The notes: generated by a model from the sequence alone, not told the origin. A stretch of 64,000 nt of DNA from Fontivita pretiosa (GCF_050410795.1 NZ_CP191258.1:1736001-1800000); one strand, 5' to 3'. Shown: positions 32,879 through 42,019, counted from the first letter of the stretch. A program made the numbers and translations.

Positions 32879-35335
32879 ATGCGTGGTTGCCGCCGGCCGG
32901 GGCTGATCCTGCGGACGCTGCTGAGCCTGCTCGGCCTGCTCATCGCCCCTGGGGCGGCGGCGCTGGGGCAGCTCAGCGGCAGCGTCGAGAGCGTCGGGTT
33001 CGGCAGCTATTACCGCCCGGACTGCTGGACGCCGATGGTCATCGTCGTCAACCCGCAAACCAGCAAGACCGACTTTTACGAGGTTCACGTCAAGCTCCAG
33101 GACCTGGACCGCGACCTGCCGATCTTCACGCGAACGATCTCCGTCACCGGCGCCGCCGAAGGCACCAGCCGCCAGCAGAAGTTCCGCATGTATTTCATCC
33201 CTCCGCCGACGGACGGCGGGCTTCCGGACGCCAGCGACCCCGGGGCTCTGCGCGAGTTGCAGGATCGACTGAAGGTCTCGCTGCACACCTCGCCGGGCGG
33301 GAGGTGGATCTGCGACCTGCCGCTGACCGGAACGCTGTTCAACCTGGACCCCAAGCCCGGCCCGTGGAGCCATCGCCGCGGCGCCAAGCTCGTGCTGTCG
33401 GTCAGCCAGACCAACGAGAAAGCGATCTATCCCGACAACAGTGTCACGCCGCTGGCCGGTGTGATGGAGGACGTGAAGGTCATCGGCGTTCAGCCGTTCG
33501 ATCTGCCGGAAAACGTGCTGGGATACGAGGCAGTTGACGCGATCATCTGGCACGACGCCGACCCGGCCTCGCTGCGGGCCGGTGGGGATGAAAAGCTTCG
33601 CGCCCTCGAGGCGTGGGTGCGTCGCGGGGGCAGGCTGGTCATTTGCCAGCCCACCGAGTGGCAGCAGACGCTGGGGTTCGGCCAGCTCCTGCCGGTGACG
33701 ATCCTGGGCGTGGAACAGAAGGACGACCTGATGCCGCTGCGGGCGCTGTCCCGGCCACGCACGGGAAGCACACCGCTGGAGGATCCGGCGGCGGGCACTT
33801 CGGGCGATCCGTTCGCGTCGGTCAAGCCGCCGTTCCGTTTCGCCCGCGCCACGCCTCGGCCGGGCGCGATCGTCGAGCAGTGGATCACCTGGAACTCCGC
33901 CGCGGACGTCTCGCCGTATCTGGTCCGCATGCCGCTTGGGCTGGGATCGGTCACGTGGGTGGCCCAGGACCTGGGCGATTCGATGTTCGTTCGCACGCCC
34001 CGGTGGGTCTGGGCCAACGTCTGGGACCGGGTCTTCGACTGGAAGAACTCCCCGCTGGTGCTGGGCGACGCCACGCCCGAGGGGCTGAAGCGACCCTGGC
34101 GCAACGGTTCGGTGATGGATGTGGGCAAATCGCTTCTGGGGGGGATGGACCTGTCCAGCAAGAGCGCCTGGCTGATCACGCTGGCGGTGATGTTCTTCAT
34201 CGGGTACTGGATCATTGCCGGGCCGGGAACGTTCACGTATCTGGCGGCGAAGCGCAAGAGCCACCTGAACTGGTTTGCCTTCGCGTTGTGCGCGGTGGCG
34301 GCGACGGCGCTGACGGTGCTGATGGTGCGCCTGGTGCTGCGTGGCCCGCCAGAATTGCGGCATTTCAGCGTGGTGAAGATCGCGCCGGATCAGCCGGCGG
34401 TGGTGATCAGCCGGCTGGGGCTGTACATTCCGCGCGACGGCCCGCAGCGGATCGAGCTGAAGGACACGGCGGCGGATCACGTCAGCACGATCACCGCCCT
34501 GCCGATCCATCCTCACTACCTCACCCGCGCGCCGGAACAGAATGGCCCGGAGTACACCGTGCCGGTGATGGACGTGACATCAGCACAGCCGGCGGCGATT
34601 CGCGTGCCCTACCGCAGCACGCTCAAGAAGTTTCAGGCCACCTGGATCGGCACCATCGAGCGGGCGGTTCAGGGATCGGCCAGACTGCTGGATCCCACGC
34701 AAGGATACATCGAAGGCAGAGTCACCAACGGCACGGGGCAGGACCTGCGGAACATCTACATCGCCTTTGCGTATCCCGGCACGGGCTTCAATGCCGGCGA
34801 CTGGATTTTGTACCTTCCGGAATGGAAGGACGGCGTGACGCTGGAGCTGAACCGGGAATTCAACCGAAGCGAAGACGGTGGCACGTTGCCGACCATCTTC
34901 ACGGATAATCGCCCGATGGACGGGCGGCGAAAGGTGCGGGCGCGGCTGCACGACGACTGGCAGCGCTACTGGCTGAGCGAGCTGCGTGGCAACCCGTTGG
35001 CCGACAGTTTCGACGACAGTGCCCGCCCGCTGCGCAAAAGCCTGCCGATCCTCAGCTTCTACGACCGTCTGCCGCCGCTGCGAAACGAGCGCGACGCGCG
35101 GGAGGACCGCGTCGAGCTGCTTCGCCGAGGGGCGCGGTATCTGGATGTCTCGCAGTCGCTGGCGGCCGGAGCGCTGGTTGTGCTGGCCGAAGCGCCCGGG
35201 CCGTTGCCGTTTACGCTGGAAGTTCAGGGCGATCCGGTCAGCGGCCAGGGGACGAACTTTTATCAGTGCGTGCTTCCGCTGGATCGCAGCGCGATCGCCG
35301 GGCCGCCCGCCACTCAGCCGGAGGATAGCCAGTGA
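32879..35335 (+). CDS. Large exported/membrane protein of a Gld-like ABC operon
   Basis: An 818-residue protein with a signal peptide (about 1-30), a beta-rich N-terminal domain (PDCWTPMVIVVNPQTSKTDF), a GATase-like/Rossmann segment (VDAIIWHDADPASL...LEAWVRRGGRLVICQP), two membrane helices at about 430-485, and a long C-terminal outer domain with SLPILSFYDRLPPLRNERD. The tail is Pro/Thr-rich. GldG-like auxiliary subunits of ABC-2 exporters share the GATase-like domain. It heads the operon with the ATPase (80 bp on) and permease genes. Substrate unknown. Confidence 0.75.
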   Translation: MRGCRRPGLILRTLLSLLGLLIAPGAAALGQLSGSVESVGFGSYYRPDCWTPMVIVVNPQTSKTDFYEVHVKLQDLDRDLPIFTRTISVTGAAEGTSRQQKFRMYFIPPPTDGGLPDASDPGALRELQDRLKVSLHTSPGGRWICDLPLTGTLFNLDPKPGPWSHRRGAKLVLSVSQTNEKAIYPDNSVTPLAGVMEDVKVIGVQPFDLPENVLGYEAVDAIIWHDADPASLRAGGDEKLRALEAWVRRGGRLVICQPTEWQQTLGFGQLLPVTILGVEQKDDLMPLRALSRPRTGSTPLEDPAAGTSGDPFASVKPPFRFARATPRPGAIVEQWITWNSAADVSPYLVRMPLGLGSVTWVAQDLGDSMFVRTPRWVWANVWDRVFDWKNSPLVLGDATPEGLKRPWRNGSVMDVGKSLLGGMDLSSKSAWLITLAVMFFIGYWIIAGPGTFTYLAAKRKSHLNWFAFALCAVAATALTVLMVRLVLRGPPELRHFSVVKIAPDQPAVVISRLGLYIPRDGPQRIELKDTAADHVSTITALPIHPHYLTRAPEQNGPEYTVPVMDVTSAQPAAIRVPYRSTLKKFQATWIGTIERAVQGSARLLDPTQGYIEGRVTNGTGQDLRNIYIAFAYPGTGFNAGDWILYLPEWKDGVTLELNREFNRSEDGGTLPTIFTDNRPMDGRRKVRARLHDDWQRYWLSELRGNPLADSFDDSARPLRKSLPILSFYDRLPPLRNERDAREDRVELLRRGARYLDVSQSLAAGALVVLAEAPGPLPFTLEVQGDPVSGQGTNFYQCVLPLDRSAIAGPPATQPEDSQ

Positions 35336-35353
35336 GCATTCGCCAGCACGCAG

Positions 35354-35408
35354 CGCGGGCTTGCCGCCCGTCGGTGTTAGAATAGGGGGCACGGGCCTCA
35401 CGCCCGTG
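35354..35408 (+). repeat. Two short GC hairpins upstream of the ABC ATPase start
   Basis: CGGGC-TTGCC-GCCCG (35356-35370) and CACGGGC-CTCAC-GCCCGTG (35390-35408) sit in the 80-bp gap. They resemble the GGGCG/CGCCC hairpin at the 5' end of repeat copy B. The second ends 7 nt before the ATPase ATG and covers the place where a ribosome binding site should be. Confidence 0.65.
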
Positions 35409-35415
35409 GCACTGC

Positions 35416-36354
35416 ATGGCTGCTACGGTGATCAAAACCGTCAACCTGACCAAGCGCTACGGCACGCTCGTGGCGCTGTCGAACCTCAACCTCGAAATCC
35501 AGGAGGGGGATTGCTTCGGCTTCATCGGCCCCAACGGCGCAGGGAAAACCACGACCATCAAAATCCTGGCCACGCTGCTCCAGCCGACCTGGGGCGAGGC
35601 GCGAATCTGCGATTACGTGGTCGGCTATCAGTCGCGGCAGATCCGGCCACTGATCGGCTACGTGCCCGACTACTTCGGCGCCTATGAGGACATGGTGGTT
35701 CAGGAGTATCTGGAGTTTTTCGCGGCGGCCTACAACATCAACGGCGCAGCCAGAACCAGGATCGTCAATGACGTGCTGGAGCTGACCGACCTTGGCTACA
35801 AGCGCGACGCTCTGGTGGATGGGCTGAGCCGGGGCATGAAGCAGCGGCTGAGCATCGCCCGCGTGCTGGTTCATGATCCGAAGGTGCTGCTGCTGGATGA
35901 ACCTGCGGGCAATCTGGACCCCCGTGCACGCATCGAGATGCGCGAGCTGCTCAAGGAGCTTCGACGGATGGGCAAGACCATCCTGATCTCCAGCCATATC
36001 CTTCCCGAGCTGGCGGACCTGTGCAACACGATCGGGATCATCGAGCGTGGCGAATTGCTGTACAGCGGCCCGGTCTCCGACATCCTCCGCCGCGCCAGGA
36101 CCGGCCTGGTGCTGCACGTGGGAGTGGCCAACAACCAGGAACAGGCCGCCGCCCTGCTCAGCCAGGATCCCAACGTTGTCAACGTCTCGGCCAGCAACGG
36201 CTACATGGAAGTCTGCCTCAAGGACGGCGTAAAGGACTGGAGCTTCGTGCCGACCCGGCTGGTGCAGTCGGGGTTCAAGCTCACGCTGCTGAAGGAAGAG
36301 GAAGTCAACCTTGAGACCGCGTTCATGAGGCTCACGAAGGGCATGGTACAGTAA
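35416..36354 (+). CDS. ABC transporter ATP-binding protein
   Basis: A 312-residue ATPase of the ABC-2/GldA/NatA type. Walker A IGPNGAGKTTT (about 37-47), signature LSRGMKQRLSIARVL, Walker B VLLLDEPAGNLDPRAR and H-loop ISSHIL are intact. The C-terminal 90 residues (LYSGPVSDILRRA onward) form the regulatory tail typical of this class. It lies between the large exported protein and the permease, so the three probably form one exporter. No Shine-Dalgarno is visible before the ATG; a hairpin repeat occupies that region. Confidence 0.93.
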   Translation: MAATVIKTVNLTKRYGTLVALSNLNLEIQEGDCFGFIGPNGAGKTTTIKILATLLQPTWGEARICDYVVGYQSRQIRPLIGYVPDYFGAYEDMVVQEYLEFFAAAYNINGAARTRIVNDVLELTDLGYKRDALVDGLSRGMKQRLSIARVLVHDPKVLLLDEPAGNLDPRARIEMRELLKELRRMGKTILISSHILPELADLCNTIGIIERGELLYSGPVSDILRRARTGLVLHVGVANNQEQAAALLSQDPNVVNVSASNGYMEVCLKDGVKDWSFVPTRLVQSGFKLTLLKEEEVNLETAFMRLTKGMVQ

Positions 36355-36406
36355 GGTCCTTGACTCCCTGTGCCCATACCCGGGCAGAGCGGGAAAGCTC
36401 GCACAG

Positions 36407-38509
36407 ATGCTGGGCGTTGGCAACTATTTCTGGCGGCTGATTCCGGGCAATCCAATTCTGCTCCGCGTGGTGCAGACCGCCGGCAAGCGCAAACGCGACC
36501 TGTTCATCCGCTCCGCTTATCTCGGATTGCTCGTGTTCTTCGTCATCTTCTCGCTGTTCACCACACAGGGTGTCACCAGCAGCCAGAGCCTTACCGACCT
36601 GTCCAATGCCAGCCGCACGATCTTCCGGCAGATGAGCTACCTCCAGCTCGGGCTGGTGGCACTGCTGGCCCCTATCTTCACAGCCGGCGCCATTACCCAG
36701 GAAAAAGACAGCCAGACCTACGACATCCTGCTGTCCACTCCCCTGAGCAATGCCCAGATCGTCCTGGGCTCGCTGATGAGTCGATTGTTCTTTGTCATCG
36801 CCCTGCTGGTCAGCGGGATCCCGATCTTTTCGGTGACGCAGATTTTCGGCGGGGTCGCCATCCGCAGCATCGTCATGAGCTTCGCCATCGCCGCCGCCAC
36901 CGCGCTGGTGACCGGTGCTTTGGCGATGGCAATCGCGACCTTCAAGGTCGGCACTCGACGAACCATCTTCAGCTTCTACCTGTTCATCGTCATCTACCTG
37001 GTCGGCATCTGGCTGCTGGACAAGCTGCCCTATTTTCAGGTTGCCGGGCCCAAGACCGCCGGCGGGCAGGCTTCCCACATCTCCTGGTTCACTGGCGTTC
37101 ACCCATTCCTGGCCCTGCGCGTGGTGCTGGGCGATCCGACCTATCAGCCGCCCGACCACGGCCTGCTTCCGCAGGGGACCAACGTCTGGCCGATCAACTG
37201 GTACCTGACGAGTCCGGCTTCGTTCTACATCAGCTTCACGTGCTTGCTCAGCGCGCTGCTGGTGATTCCCTCGATCGTCATGCTGCGTCGGCTGGCGCAG
37301 TCCACCACCACCGTTCGCACGTGGCTTTTGACCAGGCTGCGGATCGTCAAATCCGATCGCACGCGAAAACCTCGCACGGTCTGGCAGAACCCCATCGCCT
37401 GGCGAGAGGCCAAGACCAAAGCCTCCGCCGCCCGCGCGTCGGCGCTGCGGTGGGCGTTCATCCTCGCCGGCGCACTCGGTGCCATCGTGCTGCTGGTCAT
37501 GTATGCTTCCACGCCCGCCCTCCCCGGCAAGTACATCACCCCAAACAGCTTCGATCCGGGCAGCAGCACGCTGTTCATCCATGGCGACACGACCTACGGC
37601 GTGCGACCCGATGTGCAGGTCACACTTATCGACGAGCGCCAGGGCAACCGCACTGGCGGCATCGAACTTCTGGCTGGCCACTTCGAGGTGCGCAGCTTCA
37701 CCACGAAATTGACGCCACGCCGCACGCGCCAGATCGACACGATCCAGCTTGCCGAGATCCCGCGGCGGCTCAGCGCCTCGCAGGTCCGCAGTTTCCTGCT
37801 CGGAGCGGTGATGCTCGAATTCGCCGTCATCCTCCTGATCGTCACCAACGCCGCCGCCTCGACCGTCACTCGCGAAAAAGAGGACGGCAGCCTCGATCTG
37901 CTGCTGACCACTCCCATCACCAGCCGCTACTACATCTGGGGCAAGCTTCGCGGGCTGGTGAGCTTCGTGCTGCCGCTGGTGGCCGTCCCCGTCTTCAGCG
38001 TCGCCATTTTCGTGCTGTACGATCTGGTGCGGCGGCTGAGCAGCTCGCAGGTCAACTTCCAGTGGATCGTGTTTCCCGAGGCGATTTTCGTGATGCCGCC
38101 GACGCTGGTGATCGTGGCGGCATTTGCGAGCATTCTGGGGATGCAGATGTCGCTGCGTTGTCGCACGACGGTACGGGCGGTGATGAGCAGCGTCGGCATC
38201 GTCGCCGGAATCTGCGCCGTGCTGGTCGGTTGCGGGCAGGGGCTGCTCAATGCCGGCCGGGGCGGCAACGGCCCGGAGTTCATCTTCAGTGGCTTCAGTC
38301 CCTTCACGCTGCTGGCGCTGCTGATCGACCCCTACGCGGTGGCCGAACGCACGTTTGGTCCGGGGAACCTCAGCGGCGGGGCCGAGGCAAGGGCGTTGAT
38401 GTTCGTCTCCGCCTTCATCTCTACCGCCGTCTACGCCGCCGTCGTCTGGGGCATGTACAAGTCGATGGTGAAAAACTTCGATATGACCATCCGCAGACAG
38501 TCCAGATGA
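36407..38509 (+). CDS. ABC-2 type permease, fused double unit
   Basis: A 700-residue membrane protein with two ABC-2 halves. The first half (about 1-300) has six helices and the motif APIFTAGAITQEKDSQTYDILLSTPLS. The second half begins near NPIAWREAKTKASAARASALRW, has a periplasmic domain of about 100 residues and the parallel motif ASTVTREKEDGSLDLLLTTPIT, then more helices. The repeated TxEKExxTxDxLLxTP motif shows internal duplication. It starts 52 bp after the ATPase gene. Similar to the GldF/NosY-type permeases. Confidence 0.9.
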   Translation: MLGVGNYFWRLIPGNPILLRVVQTAGKRKRDLFIRSAYLGLLVFFVIFSLFTTQGVTSSQSLTDLSNASRTIFRQMSYLQLGLVALLAPIFTAGAITQEKDSQTYDILLSTPLSNAQIVLGSLMSRLFFVIALLVSGIPIFSVTQIFGGVAIRSIVMSFAIAAATALVTGALAMAIATFKVGTRRTIFSFYLFIVIYLVGIWLLDKLPYFQVAGPKTAGGQASHISWFTGVHPFLALRVVLGDPTYQPPDHGLLPQGTNVWPINWYLTSPASFYISFTCLLSALLVIPSIVMLRRLAQSTTTVRTWLLTRLRIVKSDRTRKPRTVWQNPIAWREAKTKASAARASALRWAFILAGALGAIVLLVMYASTPALPGKYITPNSFDPGSSTLFIHGDTTYGVRPDVQVTLIDERQGNRTGGIELLAGHFEVRSFTTKLTPRRTRQIDTIQLAEIPRRLSASQVRSFLLGAVMLEFAVILLIVTNAAASTVTREKEDGSLDLLLTTPITSRYYIWGKLRGLVSFVLPLVAVPVFSVAIFVLYDLVRRLSSSQVNFQWIVFPEAIFVMPPTLVIVAAFASILGMQMSLRCRTTVRAVMSSVGIVAGICAVLVGCGQGLLNAGRGGNGPEFIFSGFSPFTLLALLIDPYAVAERTFGPGNLSGGAEARALMFVSAFISTAVYAAVVWGMYKSMVKNFDMTIRRQSR

Positions 38510-38659
38510 AATTGACCCGTCACCAGACCCCGATGATCCTTGAATGAACCATGCCTGTCGCGCAAGGGTCATGGAGTTTGGGCATCGGAGCCTGGGCATG
38601 GAGGTTTTCCAGGGCCCGGGCTTTGGCACTTGGCCATTCGCTTGTGTAGAACACCGTTC

Positions 38660-39943
38660 ATGAGCCACCCGACAGACCTGCTTACCCCCGTCGCTGAACA
38701 GCATTCCAAATTCTGGCAGAACGCCCACCTGTACTTCGACCGCGTCTACCAGACGATGAACCTTGACCCGCTGTGGCGGGCGGTGCTCTCCTCGCCGAAG
38801 CGGGTTTTGACCGTCTCATGTCCGGTCCGAATGGACGATGGACGCATCCAGGTCTTCACCGGATACCGCGCCCAGCACAACAACGCCCGCGGACCTTTCA
38901 AGGGCGGCATCCGTTACGACCAGTCGGTCAACCGCGATGAGGTCATGGCCCTGGCGATGCTTCAGACCTGGAAGAACGCGCTGATGGATCTTCCGTTTGG
39001 AGGAGCCAAGGGAGGCGTGGTCTGCGAACCCAAGAAGCTGTCGATGGGGGAAAAGGAGCGACTGACGCGGCGATATGTCAGCGAGCTGCTGCCGCTGATC
39101 GGTCCCAACCATGACATACCCGCGCCGGATCTGGGCACCGACTCGCGAGTGATGGCCTGGGTGCTGGATACCTACAGCATGATGGTCGGGCACCAGGAGC
39201 TTGGCGTCGTGACCGGCAAGCCGGTCAGCGTCGGAGGATCCGTCGGACGCGAGGAAGCCACCGGGCGGGGCGTGATGAACGTGCTGCGCAAGTTCCTGGC
39301 GACACAGAACAAACAGCTCAGCGATGTGCGCGTCGCCATACAGGGCTTCGGCAACGTCGGGTATCACACCGCGCGGCTGCTTCAGGCACGCGGCGCGACG
39401 ATCGTGGCCGTCTCCGAACGCGCCGGCGGAATCTGCGACGACTCCGGAATCGACGTCGAAGCCGCCGGACTCTACTACCGCCAGAACGGCACGCTGCGCG
39501 ATTTCCCCGGCGGAGACTGGATCAGCAACGAAGAACTGCTGACCTACGACTGTGATGTGCTGATCCCCGCCGCCATGGAGAACACCGTCGATGCCGATAT
39601 CGCGCCGCACATCAAGGCGCACACGGTTGTCGAGGCGGCCAACGGCCCGGTCACTCCCGAAGCCGATCACATCCTCAACGAAAACGGGGTGACGATCATC
39701 CCGGACATTCTGGCCAACGCCGGCGGCGTGACGGTGAGCTATTTCGAGTGGGTGCAGGGGTTGCAGAACTACTTCTGGACGAAGAAGGAAGTGGACGACG
39801 AGCTTCAGAAGATCATGGAGCGGGCGTTTGATGCGGTGAACGCCAAGGCCGACGAAGCCGACTGCGACTACCGCACCGCCGCCTACACGATCGCCATCGA
39901 CCGCGTCGCCGAAGCCTGCCGCCTGAAGGGGCTTTTCCCTTGA
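38660..39943 (+). CDS. gdhA: Glutamate dehydrogenase
   Basis: A 427-residue Glu/Leu/Phe/Val dehydrogenase linking 2-oxoglutarate and ammonium to glutamate. GYRAQHNNARGPFKGGIRY, the substrate-binding LPFGGAKGGV with Lys117, APDLGTDSRVMAWVLDTYS, the Rossmann motif IQGFGNVGYHTA and AAANGPVTPEAD-type block EAANGPVTPEAD are clear. Hexameric GDHs of this length are usually NAD(P)-dependent. Start is ATG 38660; a longer frame is not supported. The TGA stop (39941-39943) is the first three bases of an interrupted palindrome. With nrfHA in the window, ammonium made from nitrite could feed it, but no direct link is shown. Confidence 0.95.
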   Translation: MSHPTDLLTPVAEQHSKFWQNAHLYFDRVYQTMNLDPLWRAVLSSPKRVLTVSCPVRMDDGRIQVFTGYRAQHNNARGPFKGGIRYDQSVNRDEVMALAMLQTWKNALMDLPFGGAKGGVVCEPKKLSMGEKERLTRRYVSELLPLIGPNHDIPAPDLGTDSRVMAWVLDTYSMMVGHQELGVVTGKPVSVGGSVGREEATGRGVMNVLRKFLATQNKQLSDVRVAIQGFGNVGYHTARLLQARGATIVAVSERAGGICDDSGIDVEAAGLYYRQNGTLRDFPGGDWISNEELLTYDCDVLIPAAMENTVDADIAPHIKAHTVVEAANGPVTPEADHILNENGVTIIPDILANAGGVTVSYFEWVQGLQNYFWTKKEVDDELQKIMERAFDAVNAKADEADCDYRTAAYTIAIDRVAEACRLKGLFP

Positions 39944-39959
39944 AAAAGGGGTCGGGAGT

Positions 39960-41022
39960 GGCTCAGTCTCGACCCTCATAATTGGCGTAGATCATGATGT
40001 CGTGCGTCAGGGTCCGCAAGAGCATCTCCTGCCGGCGACGGCGGCGTTGCACGGAACGCAGGGCATCGCCAAAGTTCCGCTTCATCATGCTGTTGACCGT
40101 CTCGCTCTGCGCTCGCTGGCCGTAGGTTCGCCGGTCCGCCTTGCGGGCAAACCGCTGCTTCATCAGCCGGCGATATCGACCGCCGGGCGGCTTGCTCGAC
40201 GGCCGCCCGATGCCCGTGGGAATCACCGAGCGCACACCCATGTCCAGGCGGGCGCTGCGGTGGTTGGCCTCTGAGTCGTATCCAGCGTCGGCGACGACGA
40301 CGTTCACATTGGCCCGCCGCCACGCATGGTACAACAGCGGCGCGAAGTCCGGCGCATCGGACCCGCAGCCGATATGAACCCGCGCCGCCAGGATGAGGTG
40401 ACAGGCCGAGGCCACCGCCAGGGCCAGCTTCGGCATCTGCCGGGCCCGGCGCGAGCGTGAGCGATTGACCTCGTCTGCATCGGTTTTTTCGGTGTATTTG
40501 CCGCCATCGCGCAGGAGCATCTTGCGGCAGACGCGGTCGTAATGGCGTGAGCGGTGACGCGCCTCGTAGCAGGTGCTGTCGAGGGTCAGCGGCTTGCTCG
40601 AGTCGAGCTTACGCAGCAGTTTGGCCTTGGCGGCAAGCTGGGCCAGCAGGTCGAGCATGCGGTTGACGCGCCGGGTCTTGAGAAGCGTGCCGAAGGCCCG
40701 CCAGAGGGTGTTGTGATCCGGGGCGCGGGACATGCCGAGGTCGGCCAGCCACTGCGGCGAGTCGCGCAGCAGTTGCTCGGCCCTGCGATAGCTGAGCTTG
40801 AGCTGCTCGCGCAGAACGAGGCAGGCGAAGAGTTGCGGGAGCGTGAAGTCGTGGCGGCTGCAGTCGCAGGAGTAGGCCGGCCAGACGCGGAGGGCCAGTT
40901 CATGGGCCTGCCGCAGGACCTTCCATGGTGATCGAGATGTTTCCATCCCGCAGCTTGTACCCACTGCATCGGCGTGGCGCTACCGAACATGCGCCGAACT
41001 TGGAGAGGGTCGAGACTGAGCC
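39960..41022 (-). mobile_element. Insertion sequence, IS5/IS4-like DDE type, 1063 bp
   Basis: The ends are perfect 18-bp inverted repeats: GGCTCAGTCTCGACCCTC at 39960-39977 and its inverse at 41005-41022. They are flanked by a perfect 10-bp direct repeat, GGTCGGGAGT (39950-39959 and 41023-41032), the target duplication. One transposase gene fills the element, and its stop codon lies in the left terminal repeat. Intact ends and duplication point to a recent insertion. Confidence 0.92.
39963..40964 (-). CDS. DDE transposase (IS5/IS4-like)
   Basis: A 333-residue transposase. An N-terminal helical domain (LPQLFACLVLREQLKLSYRRAEQLL) is followed by the RNase H-like domain with Asp in PLTLDSTCYEARH, Asp in VVVADAGYDSEANH and Glu in AQSETVNSMMKRNFGD, so the DDE set is complete. 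The frame is intact and fills the element. The first Met (40964) or the second (40946) could start it. The stop TGA lies in the left terminal inverted repeat. Confidence 0.93.
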   Translation of the reverse strand: MGTSCGMETSRSPWKVLRQAHELALRVWPAYSCDCSRHDFTLPQLFACLVLREQLKLSYRRAEQLLRDSPQWLADLGMSRAPDHNTLWRAFGTLLKTRRVNRMLDLLAQLAAKAKLLRKLDSSKPLTLDSTCYEARHRSRHYDRVCRKMLLRDGGKYTEKTDADEVNRSRSRRARQMPKLALAVASACHLILAARVHIGCGSDAPDFAPLLYHAWRRANVNVVVADAGYDSEANHRSARLDMGVRSVIPTGIGRPSSKPPGGRYRRLMKQRFARKADRRTYGQRAQSETVNSMMKRNFGDALRSVQRRRRRQEMLLRTLTHDIMIYANYEGRD

Positions 41023-41071
41023 GGTCGGGAGTCTTTTCCGCAGCAGGCGAAAAACACTCCCGGCCCCTTTT

Positions 41072-41890
41072 TCATTCGCCGGGAATGTAGCTGATCACGC
41101 CCTCGAAAGGCGAGCTGGCGGTGGCGTAGCGCTTCTTGGGGATTCGGCCGGCCTGGTACGCCAGCCGCCCCGCCTCCAGCGCGTGCTTCATCGCCGCCGC
41201 CATCTTCACCGGGTCCTTCGCGTGAGCCACCCCCGTGTTCAGCAGCACACCGTCAGCGCCGAGTTCCATGGCGATGGTCACATCCGATGCCGTTCCCACT
41301 CCCGCATCAACAATCACCGGAAACGTCGGATCATCCTCCTTGAGCAGTTCCAGGCACAGCGAAATGTTCAGCGGATTGAGCACCCCCTGCCCGGAGCCGA
41401 TTGGCGATCCGGCGGGCATCACGCTGGCGGCGCCGGCTTCCTTGATCCGCACCGCCGATCGCGGGTCGTCGCTGGTGTACGCCAGAACCGTGAACCCTTC
41501 CTTCACCAGCTCTCGCGTCGCCTCGATCGTGCCAACCGGATCCGGCAACAGCGTCTTCTTGTCGCCGAGCACTTCGAGCTTGACCCACCCGGCCCCCTTG
41601 TTGCCCTGCTTCTCCAACAGGTCACGCCCCAGCAGCGCCACGCGGATCGCGTCCTGCGCGCTGAAGCACCCGGCCGTATTCGGCAAAATGATGTACTTGT
41701 CCAAGTCAAGGAAATCGAGCAGGCTGCGCCCCTGGCTGTCGATCAAGCGCTCGCGACGAACCGCGACGGTGACCACCTGACATCCCGACGCCTCCAGCGC
41801 CTGCTGCATGATCTCATACGACTGATACTTGCCCGTCCCGACGAACAGGCGATTGCGAACCTCGAATTGGCCAATGCGAAGAACGTCCAT
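41072..41890 (-). CDS. thiG: Thiazole synthase
   Basis: A 272-residue TIM-barrel enzyme that builds the thiazole phosphate ring of thiamine from deoxyxylulose phosphate, dehydroglycine and sulfur carried by ThiS. Motifs: RLFVGTGKYQSY, ILPNTAGCFSAQDAIR, GWVKLEVLGD with the Schiff-base Lys104, MPAGSPIGSGQGVLNP and VIVDAGVGTASDVTIAMELGADGVLLNT. ATG 41890 (MDVLRIGQ) is chosen over a 23-residue longer form. The TGA stop is the outer end of the interrupted palindrome, so the IS lies just beyond it. thiS is 129 bp upstream. Confidence 0.95.
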   Translation of the reverse strand: MDVLRIGQFEVRNRLFVGTGKYQSYEIMQQALEASGCQVVTVAVRRERLIDSQGRSLLDFLDLDKYIILPNTAGCFSAQDAIRVALLGRDLLEKQGNKGAGWVKLEVLGDKKTLLPDPVGTIEATRELVKEGFTVLAYTSDDPRSAVRIKEAGAASVMPAGSPIGSGQGVLNPLNISLCLELLKEDDPTFPVIVDAGVGTASDVTIAMELGADGVLLNTGVAHAKDPVKMAAAMKHALEAGRLAYQAGRIPKKRYATASSPFEGVISYIPGE

Positions 41891-42019
41891 AGTTACCACC
41901 TGAACCACCGAATCACCGGCACCCGCAGACCCAAGGCCCACACAATCCAGTTCGCTCAACCAGCCAATGATACCCGTTTCTCTCCTTCGTGCCTTCGGGC
42001 GTGCGTGGCGAAATCCGGG

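Larger units (their letters stand above)
39941..41074. terminator. Bidirectional terminator palindrome split by an insertion sequence
   Basis: Without the IS and one target copy, bases 39941-39959 join 41033-41074 into a 61-bp palindrome. One arm reads TGAAAAAGGGGTCGGGAGT and onward; the other is its inverse with about three mismatches and an AGCA loop. A5 and T5 runs flank the GC stem, as in a terminator active in both directions. The two ends are the TGA stops of gdhA and thiG. Confidence 0.7.

Noticed and set aside
36332..38728. 798-residue minus-strand frame over the ABC permease
   Set aside because: Low-complexity His/Gln/Arg/Gly-rich translation typical of antisense GC-rich DNA; the plus-strand permease has clear helices and ABC-2 motifs.
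39941..41074. Treating TGAAAAAGGGG...CACTCCC as the IS ends
   Set aside because: These arms belong to the older palindrome. The perfect 18-bp ends at 39960 and 41022, with the 10-bp duplication, define the IS better.
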